Below, one piece after another: positions 1 to 9,163 of a stretch of DNA of 64,000 nucleotides (position 1 is its first letter; each line of letters begins with the position of its first letter). Below the pieces are notes generated by a model. It searched no databases. It worked only from the letters and a program-made list of their open reading frames with translations, and had not been told where the DNA came from. The DNA is from JABDEZ01 sp965276955 (GTDB lineage Bacteria > Bacteroidota > Bacteroidia > Chitinophagales > Chitinophagaceae): NCBI GenBank assembly GCA_965276955.1, contig CBDIBP010000006.1:1-64000 (forward strand), read 5' to 3'. The position numbers were made by a program, and so were the translations under genes.

Positions 1-180
1 GATAAGCTGCAGCCTCTCACTTATATATTAAGAAAAAAAGGCGGTAAATTAGTTGATGAACATATTGCGTTTACGCTAAAATATTCAAGCGAATATTTTA
101 AATATTTCCCTTTGCTTGAACCATATTATAATGAATTAGTGAACAGATTATTTATTGAAATTTCGAAGAAACTGGTATAA
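1..180 (+). CDS. Hypothetical protein, 3' fragment cut by window edge
   Basis: An open frame runs from base 1 to a TAA at 178-180 and gives 59 C-terminal residues (starting DKLQPLTYIL, ending EISKKLV). The start lies outside the window. The residues are Lys-, Tyr- and Phe-rich and the DNA is AT-rich like the genes that follow. I recognise no family. A gap of 84 bases separates it from the composite pseudogene downstream on the same strand, so the two could share a transcript. Confidence 0.5.
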   Translation, partial: DKLQPLTYILRKKGGKLVDEHIAFTLKYSSEYFKYFPLLEPYYNELVNRLFIEISKKLV

Positions 181-264
181 CAGTCGAAAATCTTAAGAAA
201 AATTTTTTGTGGAACAATTAAATCTATTTAGATAACAAGATTTTAAAAATTTCCTATTAGTTTG

Positions 265-2263
265 ATGTTAACCCCTGAGGAATTGAAAAGAATGTTTTTC
301 TGCACTATTTGAATTTAGAATATCGTAAGACAATTCATGTAGATAAATTTTTTCAAGCTAAAATTCTAGCTAGGTTGATTAATAATGTCAATTATTTCTC
401 TATCCTTTTTTGTAAAGATTATTGTTTACTTCCTTATTCAGCTTTAATAGAGGATGATTTAATATCCAATATTTTTCTTAGGAACAATTATAATGTTTTT
501 TTCGAAAAGGGGTTAATTAGAGCATCAATTAGAGAAGACAGCCCAGAAGAATTCCTCGACAAAAAAATAAGGGAGTATGATAATGCCCCAGACACTTATG
601 GATACTATAAAAAAAATGCTATAGCAAAACTTAAGCAACATAATATACCCATCGAAAAAAGGGAAATTGAAATCGGTAAGACGATAAGAACTAAATGGGT
701 TAACGAGCTAGAAAATTATGCGTATAAGACGGTTTGGAATTTGGTGTTAAACGAAAAGAAGGATAAAAAAATCGCAGAGAAATTATATAAAATTCCTGCT
801 ATTATTCTTGATCAAGGAAAAGGAATGATTTGGCCATTAGTCAAGGAAATTCTTAATGAACCTGACCCAATCCAAAATAATAGAATTCGTGAAGTACTAC
901 ACACACTGTACTTTTCTACCTATGTTGAAAATAACGAAAACGTAATAGTCACAGATTTACCATTTACTAGAAATAATTTTCAATTAGATTTTTACAAAGG
1001 GAAAAATTACAGTTTTAAATTTTTTGATTCATTATTAATAAGATTGAACATTAAAGATGAACTGTTCAATTTACATTCGGAGGATTTATTAAAGTTAAAG
1101 AAACACCAGAATTTAATCAGTTGTATAAGTTTTACCACAACTTATTTGGCACCATTCAAAGCGCAAAAATTGCACAGGAAACATTAAACTATGTTGACAG
1201 CAAATTAGAGTTTTCGAAAATTAAAGTCAATAATCAAGCTACTGGATTAAATAAGATATTATTTGCCCTGAATTCTATATCTGATAATTTACAGAAAATA
1301 GGTAGTGTTAATGATTTTGCTAATCGTGCTTTAGATATGAAAGATGCAACAAAACCTGCTCATAGCTTGTCGCAAAATGAAAATTTTGATCTTGCTATTT
1401 TAACGGCACTCTTTGACGATGAATTAGAAAAGTAATTGATGTAATTGGTCAAAATGGGAACACGGGAAAATAATAAAGGATGGCACTAAGGTCTATTCTA
1501 CTTGCGAAATCTTAACAATGAAAACAAAAAATAAAAATAATTTGCATCTCACCGCACCAATACCGGTATGGTTGATGCGGCAATATTCTCAACAGAGATA
1601 ATTACAAGATTTAATCCAAAGTATTTAATAATGGCTGGCGTGTTAGCCGGGAAGCCGGAAATTCCCGATGTGGTTGAATCTGCCTCTAGCTCAAAAAATA
1701 GTTTCACAAGAATCCAAGGCATGTATGAAAAATTAAAAAGGCTCGTGGACAGAGAAAAAGCAACAAGAACTATCATTGGGAGATATATTGTTGGCACTAA
1801 ACTATTTACATTTGAAAAGGGAAAACATACAAAAGCTGGATTTGAAAAAGAATAAGATGACTGTGATATAGATGGCAAGCTCATTCAACAGATTCAGCAA
1901 TAACAAGGCGAGCATACTAATTAAAGTGAAAGATGACTTAAAGGATAGTAAAAGTGAAATAGCTAATATTGATAATTTGAATGTTCATATTAGTCCAATA
2001 GCGTGCAGTTTTTCGGTTGTGAATATTCCAGGTCATTTTAAGGACAAAGTTGCAACAATTGATAGAAAAACAAAGGTTTAGAAATGGAAAGTTATGGCGT
2101 TGCAAGAGCATGCAAAATCGGAAATAGCGGTAATACAAAAGCTCTTATTATAAAATCTATTATGGACAAGTCTCAAGACAAAGATGATGCTTATAAAACA
2201 TATGCAGCACTTACAAGCGCTTTATTTGTTAAGCATCTTATTATTAATGTTCTTGAATTTTAG
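265..2263 (+). pseudogene. Broken composite protein with C-terminal phosphorylase-superfamily nucleosidase domain
   Basis: Several reading frames join into one protein of about 660 residues. It starts at ATG 265 (MLTPEELKRMFF), shifts frame near 299 and runs to about 1095. It shifts again there (KETPEFNQLY), near 1432 and near 1550. An in-frame TAA lies at 1853-1855, with further shifts near 1900 and 2079, and the end is at TAG 2263. The first 370 or so residues match nothing I know. From DLAILTALFDDEL (about 1387) the product resembles the phosphorylase/nucleosidase superfamily (PNP_UDP_1), with NTGMVDAA, FNPKYLIMAGVLAG and the late ATIDRKTK/LEMESYGVARA motif. In functional relatives this domain cleaves N-glycosidic bonds of nucleosides or nucleotides, and some act as effectors in bacterial conflict systems. 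A nonsense codon as well as indels favours true decay, although several shifts lie in A- or T-runs where assembly error is possible. The joining of pieces is my inference. Confidence 0.72.
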
Positions 2264-2265
2264 AA

Positions 2266-3318
2266 CTATTTTATTTCTAAATATTGAAATAACGCTTTAT
2301 GGAAGGTTGTATTGTTATGCAATTGGGAGTTTAATATTTCTAATATCCGACTCTTCAATCTTTTTTTGTGATTACTAATATCAACCTTAATGCCTAATGA
2401 TTCTTCAAGTGTGCAAATCAATCCTAGCATTCCACATAAATAGCTCGGGACATAATTTAAGGTAGATGACGTATTTAATATGTTTGACAAAGTACCAAGT
2501 GAATCTAAAGCGGCTTCAGGTCCTCCAATTAACGGTATGGAGTTATTAATAATCATTGCTTTATATTCTTCATTTAAACTACCTGAATTTGCACAAAATA
2601 TTATGCAATCCAAGTATTTAACTTTAAATTCTTCTATTGTGCAAGTAGATATGTTTTCGAATTTAGAATACGGGTTCTAGTTTAAGTTGGTTTATATCAT
2701 AAAGGGAAAGAATATTTTCTTTGTTTTTTGTAATATCCTTACAATCCGACTTCCTAAATTTCCGATACCTACTATACCGATATTATGCTTTTCATTCGTT
2801 TCTTTGATTTTCTTTAAAACTTCCGTAAAGATTATACATGTTCCTATAGCGGACGGCGTATGTTTAACTTTAAATCCAATTGAATCTAATAAATTGTCGG
2901 TAATTATATTGTATTTAAATTGATCGTAATCTGGTTGAGAAATAAATTTTAAAGAACATTTTTTCTCTATAATTTTCATGCAGTCAATTGCATATTTCCA
3001 ATCTTTTTTTCTCGCCTCGGGTGCGAATGATGTGATGAATATCCTACCGCAATTAAAGTTATCTAGAAAGCGTTCAACTGAAATTTGAAATTTATCTGTA
3101 ATCTTAATTTTTCGATTTAGGTTTTCAGTTTGCTGAATAATTTCCTTTTGAATATCTAAAACTGATAAAAGCTGATGATTTGGATAATATCTAATGCCTG
3201 CTAGATATTTTGTCGCAGTTTTCGATTGTTGTTTTAAACAAACTATTACTTTGGTACCTATAAATTTATCTTCAAAATGAAAGATGGTAATTCCATTCTC
3301 TAATTCTTTGCAATTCAT
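2266..3318 (-). pseudogene. Glu/Leu/Phe/Val-dehydrogenase-like protein, frameshifted
   Basis: Two minus-strand frames join: residues 1-208 from ATG 3318, then, after shifts near 2700 and 2665, a tail (YDINQLKLEP, then TIEEFKVKYLDCIIFCANSG) ending at 2266. The whole is about 350 residues, near the length of leucine dehydrogenases. The N-terminal half has LAGIRYYPN, like the substrate-domain GGIRYHP motif, and an SQPD segment like the catalytic Asp motif. A Rossmann dinucleotide motif G184-x-G-x-x-G189 follows, then a C-terminal IPLIGGPEAAL. The lysines of the family's MTxK and GGxKG motifs are not seen, so it may bind NAD(P) without amino-acid dehydrogenase activity. It starts 8 bases after the kinase-like gene and is probably cotranscribed with it. 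It converges with the nucleosidase pseudogene. Confidence 0.6.
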
Positions 3319-3326
3319 GAGTTACT

Positions 3327-3912
3327 CTATCTATTATCAATTGAAATTGAACTTAATATTTTTTCTATACAATCTTGAATTGTAGAATCATTTTTTACAT
3401 AAATAATTTCGTAGGAGTTTTCGTATTTATAAATTAGAGGTAAAATTTTTTTTTCAAAGTTTTCAATCCTTAATTTTAATATAGAACTTTTATGATCAAA
3501 TCTTTCTTCGTTTTTATTAATATAATATTATATATTCATTGTTGGAATCAATATATAAAGCAATTCTCCTGTTATATTTATCGAAGTTGGGAATTAAATT
3601 TGTTATATTCTCAAATTGAATATCATCTCTTGGCAGGCCATCTATTATTAAACCTTTGGATGACTCCATGAGCACTTTTGTTTTCTTAAAAGACAAAACT
3701 CTCTTTAAATCACTAATTAAAAGGGGGGATCCTTTTTCAATGCTTATAGAAATTCTTTCTTTTAAGTTGCCCTGTGACACTGTAATATATTGGCGTAATA
3801 CATCGCCAATATTTATTAAATTAAAATTTATTTTTTTTGACAATTGTCTTCCAATAGTACTTTTGCCAGAACCTGGTTTTCCAAATAAAATAATAAGATT
3901 TCTGCTATTCAT
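3327..3912 (-). pseudogene. Adenylate-kinase-like P-loop nucleotide kinase, frameshifted
   Basis: ATG 3912 opens a P-loop protein with Walker A G11-K-P-G-S-G-K17-S-T and, further on, GLIIDGLPRDDIQFENI. The latter matches the DGFPR..Q motif that binds the monophosphate in adenylate/UMP-CMP kinases. The first frame stops at 3517. One indel near 3515 restores a Lys-rich helical tail (KNEERFDHKSSILKL, ending SSISIDNR) that stops at 3327, giving about 195 residues, the usual length for this family. The start ATG overlaps the restored stop of the upstream ATPase gene as ATGA, which implies translational coupling. Adenylate-kinase folds also occur in nucleotide-handling accessory islands; the true substrate cannot be told. 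Confidence 0.6.
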
Positions 3913-6900
3913 AAAATATTATCTTTATTTCCCCCTTGCTTTCTTACAGACTCCGTAACTACCTTTACAATATTCTCTTGCATCTTCACGATATCTCTCT
4001 CAGTCGTTTGATACTCCCACTTTCACTCTGTATCCTTTAATGACCTTCTCGGTACTGCTTTCTTTAAGATGCTTGTCAAAATATAGAATCACTTCCTGTG
4101 GTTCGAACACTAATACCTTACCCTGTTGTTCCTTTGTCAGCTTTTTTTGCACCTGTTTTTTGATGCGCTCCAAATTCTTTGCATCATTTGAGCAAACAAT
4201 TACTTGGTCATAGTTTGCAGCCAGACATTTCACCACATTGTGTATCTCCCAAATATCGTCAGTAGTGGAAGACACTTCGCAAGCGATACGCTTGCCACTT
4301 CTTTCAAGGCTCACATCAACTCTACCTATCCCATCTGGAGTAGGAGCCTCGATCATCGCCTTGTATCCTCGGGATTCCGCCATCCGTTTTATAAGGTTCT
4401 GCAAGTACCGATGCTGTGTTTCAGGCTTAGGTTTTCGCAGCGGTGCATCTTTCGCTGTAAGCCCTTCTGTCGCGATCGGTAGCGGCTCTTCAACGGGTTG
4501 TGCAAGTGCCGACTTCTTTTCTATTTTTGGTTTTGGTGCAGGCTTTTCTTCTTCCTCTTTTCGCACGTCCTGCATGCTCTCATGTAAGCGCGTTTCTACT
4601 TCGGTTTTTGGAGTGCCGTAGGTTAGCCGGGAATGCGTCAAAATACCTTCTTGTATTTCATCCGTTGTGGTCGATAGCCGCAGTGGTGCAGTATTCAAAG
4701 AGAAGTCGTACTCCGGCCGATCTATCCGCGCTATTGCCTCACCTGTATTAAGGTTCTGTAAGTCGTTTGCCTCGAAGAATGAAAAACCATCCGCGAAGCG
4801 TTTTGCATCGGTATCGCCAATTCTAAAGCATATTCTTGTACCTGCATTAGATACCACAGAGCTTGCAAGCTCTGTATCGTATTTATACAGCTGTGCCATA
4901 TCCTGATGTGCAAGTATGAGGCCCAGGTTATACTTCCTTGCCCCGCTCAATATCGCGGACATTGAAGGGGTGATAAAGTTTTGGAATTCGTCTATGTACA
5001 AAAAGTAGTCGCTTCTATCTTCCTTCGCTTTGGCCTGTCGCGCCATTGCGGCCTGCTGAATTTTTGAAACAATCATTGTCCCTAATAGGTAGCTATTCTC
5101 CGCACCGATAAGACCTTGCGCCAATTTCACTAAGATTATTTTCTTAGTGTCCATCAGCTGCTCAAAGTCCAATCCCTTCTTTTGCGCCACCATTGTAGCG
5201 TATAAGCTTTGGGCGCAAGAAGGTATCCAAGCGCGTAAGTATTGAGCCAATTGAATTGCTCTTTAAGAGTGGATACTCTTTCTGCCAGTAGTAAACAACA
5301 TTAGGATCTAAAACCGTTTTGAGGAATGTATCCCTGTATGATTTCTCTACAAGAAAACGCCGCAAATCGGCAAGGGTGCCGCCATTAGTGCTTTCAAGGA
5401 ATGCAAGAATTGCATTTGAAAACACACTGTTCATTTGGTCGCCCCAGCTAGTGCTTAACCTTTTAAAACTTGCTACAAGGTCAGAGGATAGCAGTTCTTT
5501 TTCCAGTTCAGAATGTGCAGATAGAATATTAAAGCCAATAGGAAATTCAGAATCTGCAGGGTCTATTAGTACAACGTCTTTGCTTCGCTCTTCGGGAATA
5601 TATCGTAGTATGGTCTCAATAAGGTCGCCATGTGGGTCAAGCACACAGAGGCCATTTCCTTGCTGTATATCCTGCGTAATGAGGCTTAGAAGCAAGGTAG
5701 ATTTTCCTGTGCCTGTAGCGCCAATAATGTGCATGTGTTTAAAACCGTTGTGCTGTTCCGACACCAACGGTCTTTGTCTTTCCTAAATGTTCGTTTGTCC
5801 CAAGTACCAGTTTGTGTCCATCTGCAATGGCAGGGCTTACTTTGGTCTTTCTTGTATCACGCTCGATGTTTTGTGTTGTAACGGAGGCATTGGGAAGATG
5901 TACAAGGGTCGCTAACTCTCTCGTAATTTAGCAGCACTCCATGCCGATGCGTTCTACGGTCAACCATGTCTTGCCCGAACTCCGTATAATCTATTTTTAT
6001 CCCAGTATTAATGAAGCTGTTATGTGGCGAGGCACACATGCGACACACCGCTTTTGCAATACGTTCCTCCGCGTTAAACGCTCTGTCGCCAGTTGTAGAT
6101 AGCACAATACAGCGCGTAACGACCGCAAAGAGCGGCTCGGACACCTTTTCCCGTGCAAGCTTCACCATCTCAGGCGCATCGGCAAAGAATGCCCCTCCTT
6201 CGCTATCCGTCACTGACCGCATAATGCTTTCCGCCCAGGGATTAACGACACCCTGAAACATGACCTGTATGATTGCACTCTCGTTATGTTCCAATGTTTC
6301 TAGCGCAGCAAAAAGACCGATATGGGGGTCAAACTTGAAGCTGTCAGCCATCGCAAGCGGAAGCATAAATTCGCCAGTGAGTGCAAACTCACTGGCTACG
6401 ACCTCGCCAAGCAGGTTTATGGTTTCCAGTAATTTATCTTCTTTTTTTTGAACCGTGCACTCTGGGAAATATGAGCGTACCTGGCTACTTACAAGTGCCG
6501 CATCTGACTCCCTGCACACCATTTGGATTGTAATGCGGCCTTTAGCAGATATGATTTCAAAACTTACGGGGTAGCTTGTATCTGACAGCATAACGAGCAG
6601 CTCCAAAGTCTCTTGCACTTCCACTTTTGCGCTTCTCGGAATGGAAAGTCTATAGATTACTTTCGGTTCGTCTTTTTCAAGGAGATACGGAATAAAAATT
6701 GACTCCTCAGGCTCTGCAATCTCAAGGGGCTTTTTCTTTTTGAAAGCACCAAGTAGTTTGGAAAATAGATGCCCACCGCCATCGTCTTTGGTAACTGTGG
6801 ATACAGGTAAGCCATGATGGAAGAACGGATAAAAGGTTGGCTCTAAATGTATGGGCTTTTCACACAACAGCCAGCCACGACCGAGTCGCTCCCAGTCGTA

Positions 6901-6936
6901 AAATTGCCATGTTGCGTATTCAGATGCGCTTTGCAT
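3909..6936 (-). pseudogene. HerA/VirD4-type ATPase with C-terminal PD-(D/E)xK-like domain, broken by indels
   Basis: Starting at ATG 6936, four pieces form one protein of about 1000 residues, with frame changes near 5918, 5762, 5195 and 4003. Piece 1 is an N-terminal region of about 350 residues. Piece 2 holds Walker A (GATGTGKST) after a GFKHMHII strand, and a VLDPHGDL segment. Piece 3 holds Walker B (LYIDEFQNF), the sensor-like LILAHQDM, and then a long linker. Its C-terminus has GRVDVSLERSGKRIACEVS, which resembles the PD-(D/E)xK nuclease fold but lacks the usual Lys. The restored tail (TERDIVKMQENIVK) ends at TGA 3909-3911, overlapping the next start. Proteins of this type are DNA-translocating coupling or repair-like ATPases found in conjugative and conflict loci. 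A membrane-protein gene ends 2 bases upstream. The indels may be decay or assembly error. Confidence 0.68.
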
Positions 6937-6937
6937 G

Positions 6938-7525
6938 CTACATGGTTGCAGCTATTCGTGTAGGCCTCTGTAGTTCGCTTAAACCGCGCAACCCATGTGT
7001 GTCTGCCATGTTGGAGATAACATCCTTAACAGCATTCGTTACCATGTCTCTAAACATGGTATCTGTATCCATCTCATAGAAAGTTTTGTGGTAGAAAAAC
7101 AGCACCATTCGCATTCCAATAAAGGGAATACGGGATATGATGTCGCGCAGTATCTCATTGACTGTTCCACTCCACCACGATACAAAAGTGTCTACACCAT
7201 ACGGTGCAAGACATATAAGCACCATCTGATTGCCCTTCGTAACCCGCAAGTAGTTGCGCGTCATAGGCGAAAACCTATTCTCGGCAAACGAAAGCTCAAG
7301 GGTATTTATCTTTACGCCTTTTTCATTCATGGCATTTTTAACTGCCTCATAGAATTGAACGTTGCTTAGCTTAGTATTTGGGAATGTGTGATGCCATCGC
7401 TCGGCTATATAGCCAAATGTGGCGAAACGCCGAAACACATATGTAATAGCCACCCAGGCTATACAGAAATAAAAAATACCCTTTACGAGTAACCAAATGA
7501 ACTCAACTATGGATGATGCCAACAT
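6938..7525 (-). CDS. Predicted membrane-anchored protein upstream of HerA-like ATPase
   Basis: This is an intact 195-residue frame from ATG 7525. A hydrophobic segment at residues 5-28 (FIWLLVKGIFYFCIAWVAITYVF) should anchor it in the inner membrane. The remainder is soluble and mixed alpha/beta, with a second, weaker hydrophobic stretch near residues 130-150 (SRIPFIGMRMVLFFYH). Its stop codon lies one base before the ATG of the ATPase gene, so the two are very likely one operon and may form a complex, with this subunit placing the ATPase at the membrane. I do not recognise the family. Its base composition resembles the ATPase more than the AT-rich kinase and dehydrogenase genes. Confidence 0.7.
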   Translation of the reverse strand: MLASSIVEFIWLLVKGIFYFCIAWVAITYVFRRFATFGYIAERWHHTFPNTKLSNVQFYEAVKNAMNEKGVKINTLELSFAENRFSPMTRNYLRVTKGNQMVLICLAPYGVDTFVSWWSGTVNEILRDIISRIPFIGMRMVLFFYHKTFYEMDTDTMFRDMVTNAVKDVISNMADTHGLRGLSELQRPTRIAATM

Positions 7526-7552
7526 GACTATACATTTTGAGGTTAATAAGTG

Positions 7553-7726
7553 TTATTTATGTTTACATACGCCGCATGTTCCACCTTCTTTAGCACAGTG
7601 CTTGCAGTAGCGGCAATTCTTGCAAGCGGTGCAATGTTTATTGCCAGTACACTTACCGGCAAATGAAATTACGGGTATGCTCATGAGCAACAACAATGAG
7701 CACGCATAGACGATTCTTCGCTTCAT
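7553..7726 (-). CDS. Small secreted Cys-rich protein (57 aa)
   Basis: ATG 7726 opens a 57-residue frame ending at TAA 7553. Residues 1-23 form a signal peptide: MKRR, a hydrophobic core with LLLL, and the likely cleavage site SFA/GKC. The mature part of about 34 residues has eight cysteines in CxxC and CxxCxxC spacing (KCTGN, CTAC, CRYC, KHC, TCGVC) plus several Lys and His. This suggests a disulfide-rich or metal-binding exported peptide. I have the impression of similar short peptides in other Bacteroidota but cannot name a family. It sits 27 bases upstream of the membrane-protein gene and may be the first gene of that minus-strand unit. Confidence 0.6.
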   Translation of the reverse strand: MKRRIVYACSLLLLMSIPVISFAGKCTGNKHCTACKNCRYCKHCAKEGGTCGVCKHK

Positions 7727-7827
7727 AAAAAGATGGTTTTATGTGAACCTCCAATATAGAGCCTTATACGTATACAAAAAACCGTATTTTTCCCATTGAT
7801 TTTTAAATATCTTTTTCGTATATGTGG

Positions 7828-7856
7828 TTTGCATCAACCTTTCATACTTATTTTTG
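7828..7856 (+). promoter_or_regulatory. Bacteroidota-type promoter
   Basis: A -7 box TATTTTTG at 7849-7856 fits the Bacteroidota consensus TAnnTTTG. A TTTG at 7828-7831 lies 17 bases upstream, where the -33 element is expected. It faces the small gene starting at 7874. Confidence 0.4.
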
Positions 7857-7873
7857 AGGTCACTTATTGAGAT

Positions 7874-8077
7874 ATGACAGACGCGGACATTAAGCAGATG
7901 GAAAACGAGGTGTTTACCAAAGTAGTCATGGATTTGTTCAAGGAACAGCAGGCGGCATTTGCAGCTCGTCAGAAGAATGGCGAACATGTAAAGTTTGAAT
8001 ATCTGTTAGACAAGTACGAGGTGGATATGATTACTCGGGAGCGACTTAAAAAGATATTAAGCGAACAGCGGCGATAG
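7874..8077 (+). CDS. Small charged hypothetical protein (67 aa)
   Basis: A 67-residue frame starts at ATG 7874. It is highly charged and predicted helical (MTDADIKQME..., ending KKILSEQRR), with no signal peptide or membrane segment. The FEYLLDKYEVD and TRERLKKIL stretches look like a short helical bundle, possibly a small DNA- or protein-binding factor. A promoter-like sequence precedes it and a hairpin follows at 8094-8127, so it appears to be a single-gene unit divergent from the Cys-rich peptide gene. I recognise no family. Confidence 0.55.
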   Translation: MTDADIKQMENEVFTKVVMDLFKEQQAAFAARQKNGEHVKFEYLLDKYEVDMITRERLKKILSEQRR

Positions 8078-8093
8078 GTTGCATATTTAAGAT

Positions 8094-8127
8094 TAGTCCC
8101 TATTTTTGCATTGGTTTATAGGGGCTA
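8094..8127. terminator. Ten-bp hairpin between convergent genes
   Basis: TAGTCCCTAT (8094-8103) pairs with ATAGGGGCTA (8118-8127) over ten positions, including one G-T pair, with a 14-base loop. It lies between the ends of the 7874 gene and the minus-strand 8154 gene. No clean T-run follows directly on either strand, so termination is only likely. Confidence 0.35.
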
Positions 8128-8153
8128 GTCCGTTCTCAGTCTGGCTTTTTTAT

Positions 8154-9068
8154 TTACGGTATCTCTACCGTTTCTTTCTTTTCGACAGTGTATTTCTTTA
8201 AAAAAGAAAATTCCCGATACTTCTCTTTTGCTTTCCGCAAGTTCTCAATGCCTAAGTCCTGCTCCAAATTAAAATGTTTGATGCCGCTTGATTGAAGCCG
8301 CTGTGCTGATAGCCACAGTAAAGCATCATAGATTCCTTTATACGCCACGTCTGCCTTGGCAAAATGACATGTGGCGGTATCTGTTGAGACAATCTCGTTT
8401 ATCATACAAGCACAGGTTATTTCGTTGATGGCAATTAGTGTGATTTGGAGATTATCATGTGCGCTCAATACCAGTCTTTCAAATGCTTTGTACTCATGCT
8501 CCATACGATAGTTTAGATTTTTGTTAGAAGCCCAATCTTTAAAGATGTCTAACAATTCTGTTTTATCCGCATCCCTTAGCGAAACGTACGCACACTCATA
8601 GTGGGGATATTCCTTTAGAAAGTGCCGAAGCTGATTCGCGGGCTTACATTTCGCAGGTTGTATATTGAGCGACGCGAGAAATGCAACAGGAAAAACATAG
8701 TCGAAAGCATCGCGATCGGCAGTGATAGCAAGCGTATCATCACATAGACTGTTGGCGACAGTTTCAGGGATTAGCTTCAACCTATCCGTGTTATAAGTGA
8801 ACATTGAATATTCAAGTAACACTTTGGTTGTCTCCGTAGCATTTTGTGTTCCCATGAATGAAAGGAATGGAATGCCTGTAATGTAGTCGTTGAATAGCAC
8901 CACCAAGTTTTCATGCAGCTTTGCAATCTGCATCTGCTCAAAAACGTTCCAGGCATACATACTTGTAAAGTTGAAATCTGAATAAGTCGCAAAGTGGCTG
9001 GCATGTGCTTCTATCTCTAGGCGATCCTCCCAGGCAATAGGTTTGAAATTGGGAAATTGAGGAATCAT
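8154..9068 (-). CDS. DUF2156 / phosphatidylglycerol lysyltransferase-domain protein
   Basis: A 304-residue soluble protein starts at ATG 9068. The N-terminus (FPNFKPIAWEDRLEIEAH, then DFNFTSMYAWN) matches the signature of stand-alone DUF2156 proteins. These share the double-GNAT fold of the aminoacyl-phosphatidylglycerol synthase C-terminal domain. The late segment with KGIYDALLWLSAQRLQSSGIKHFNLEQDLGIENLRKAKEKYRE fits the acyl-CoA or aminoacyl-tRNA binding region of that fold, where NLEQDLGI..LR..K is typical. Length is as expected. It lacks membrane segments, so any lipid transfer would be cytoplasmic-face or on another acceptor. It diverges from the XRE gene at 9164 across two palindromic sites and is probably controlled by that regulator. 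Confidence 0.65.
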   Translation of the reverse strand: MIPQFPNFKPIAWEDRLEIEAHASHFATYSDFNFTSMYAWNVFEQMQIAKLHENLVVLFNDYITGIPFLSFMGTQNATETTKVLLEYSMFTYNTDRLKLIPETVANSLCDDTLAITADRDAFDYVFPVAFLASLNIQPAKCKPANQLRHFLKEYPHYECAYVSLRDADKTELLDIFKDWASNKNLNYRMEHEYKAFERLVLSAHDNLQITLIAINEITCACMINEIVSTDTATCHFAKADVAYKGIYDALLWLSAQRLQSSGIKHFNLEQDLGIENLRKAKEKYREFSFLKKYTVEKKETVEIP

Positions 9069-9095
9069 GGACTATTTTTTTAAAAGTCACCCATT

Positions 9096-9159
9096 GTTAT
9101 CGTTCTCGATAACCACAAATATAGAGAATTCCGAAACATTAGTTATCAATTTCGATAAC
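9096..9159. promoter_or_regulatory. Two palindromic operator-like sites in divergent intergenic region
   Basis: Site 1 (9096-9113) is GTTATCG-ttct-CGATAAC, a perfect 7-bp inverted repeat. Site 2 (9142-9159) is GTTATC-aatttc-GATAAC. Their centres are 46 bp apart. They lie between the start of the minus-strand DUF2156 gene (9068) and the XRE regulator start (9164), as expected for autoregulatory operators of a small XRE repressor. Confidence 0.6.
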
Positions 9160-9163
9160 TACC

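Noticed and set aside
1549..1884. 111-residue minus-strand frame in the nucleosidase pseudogene
   Set aside because: Antisense shadow; the plus strand carries recognisable nucleosidase motifs.
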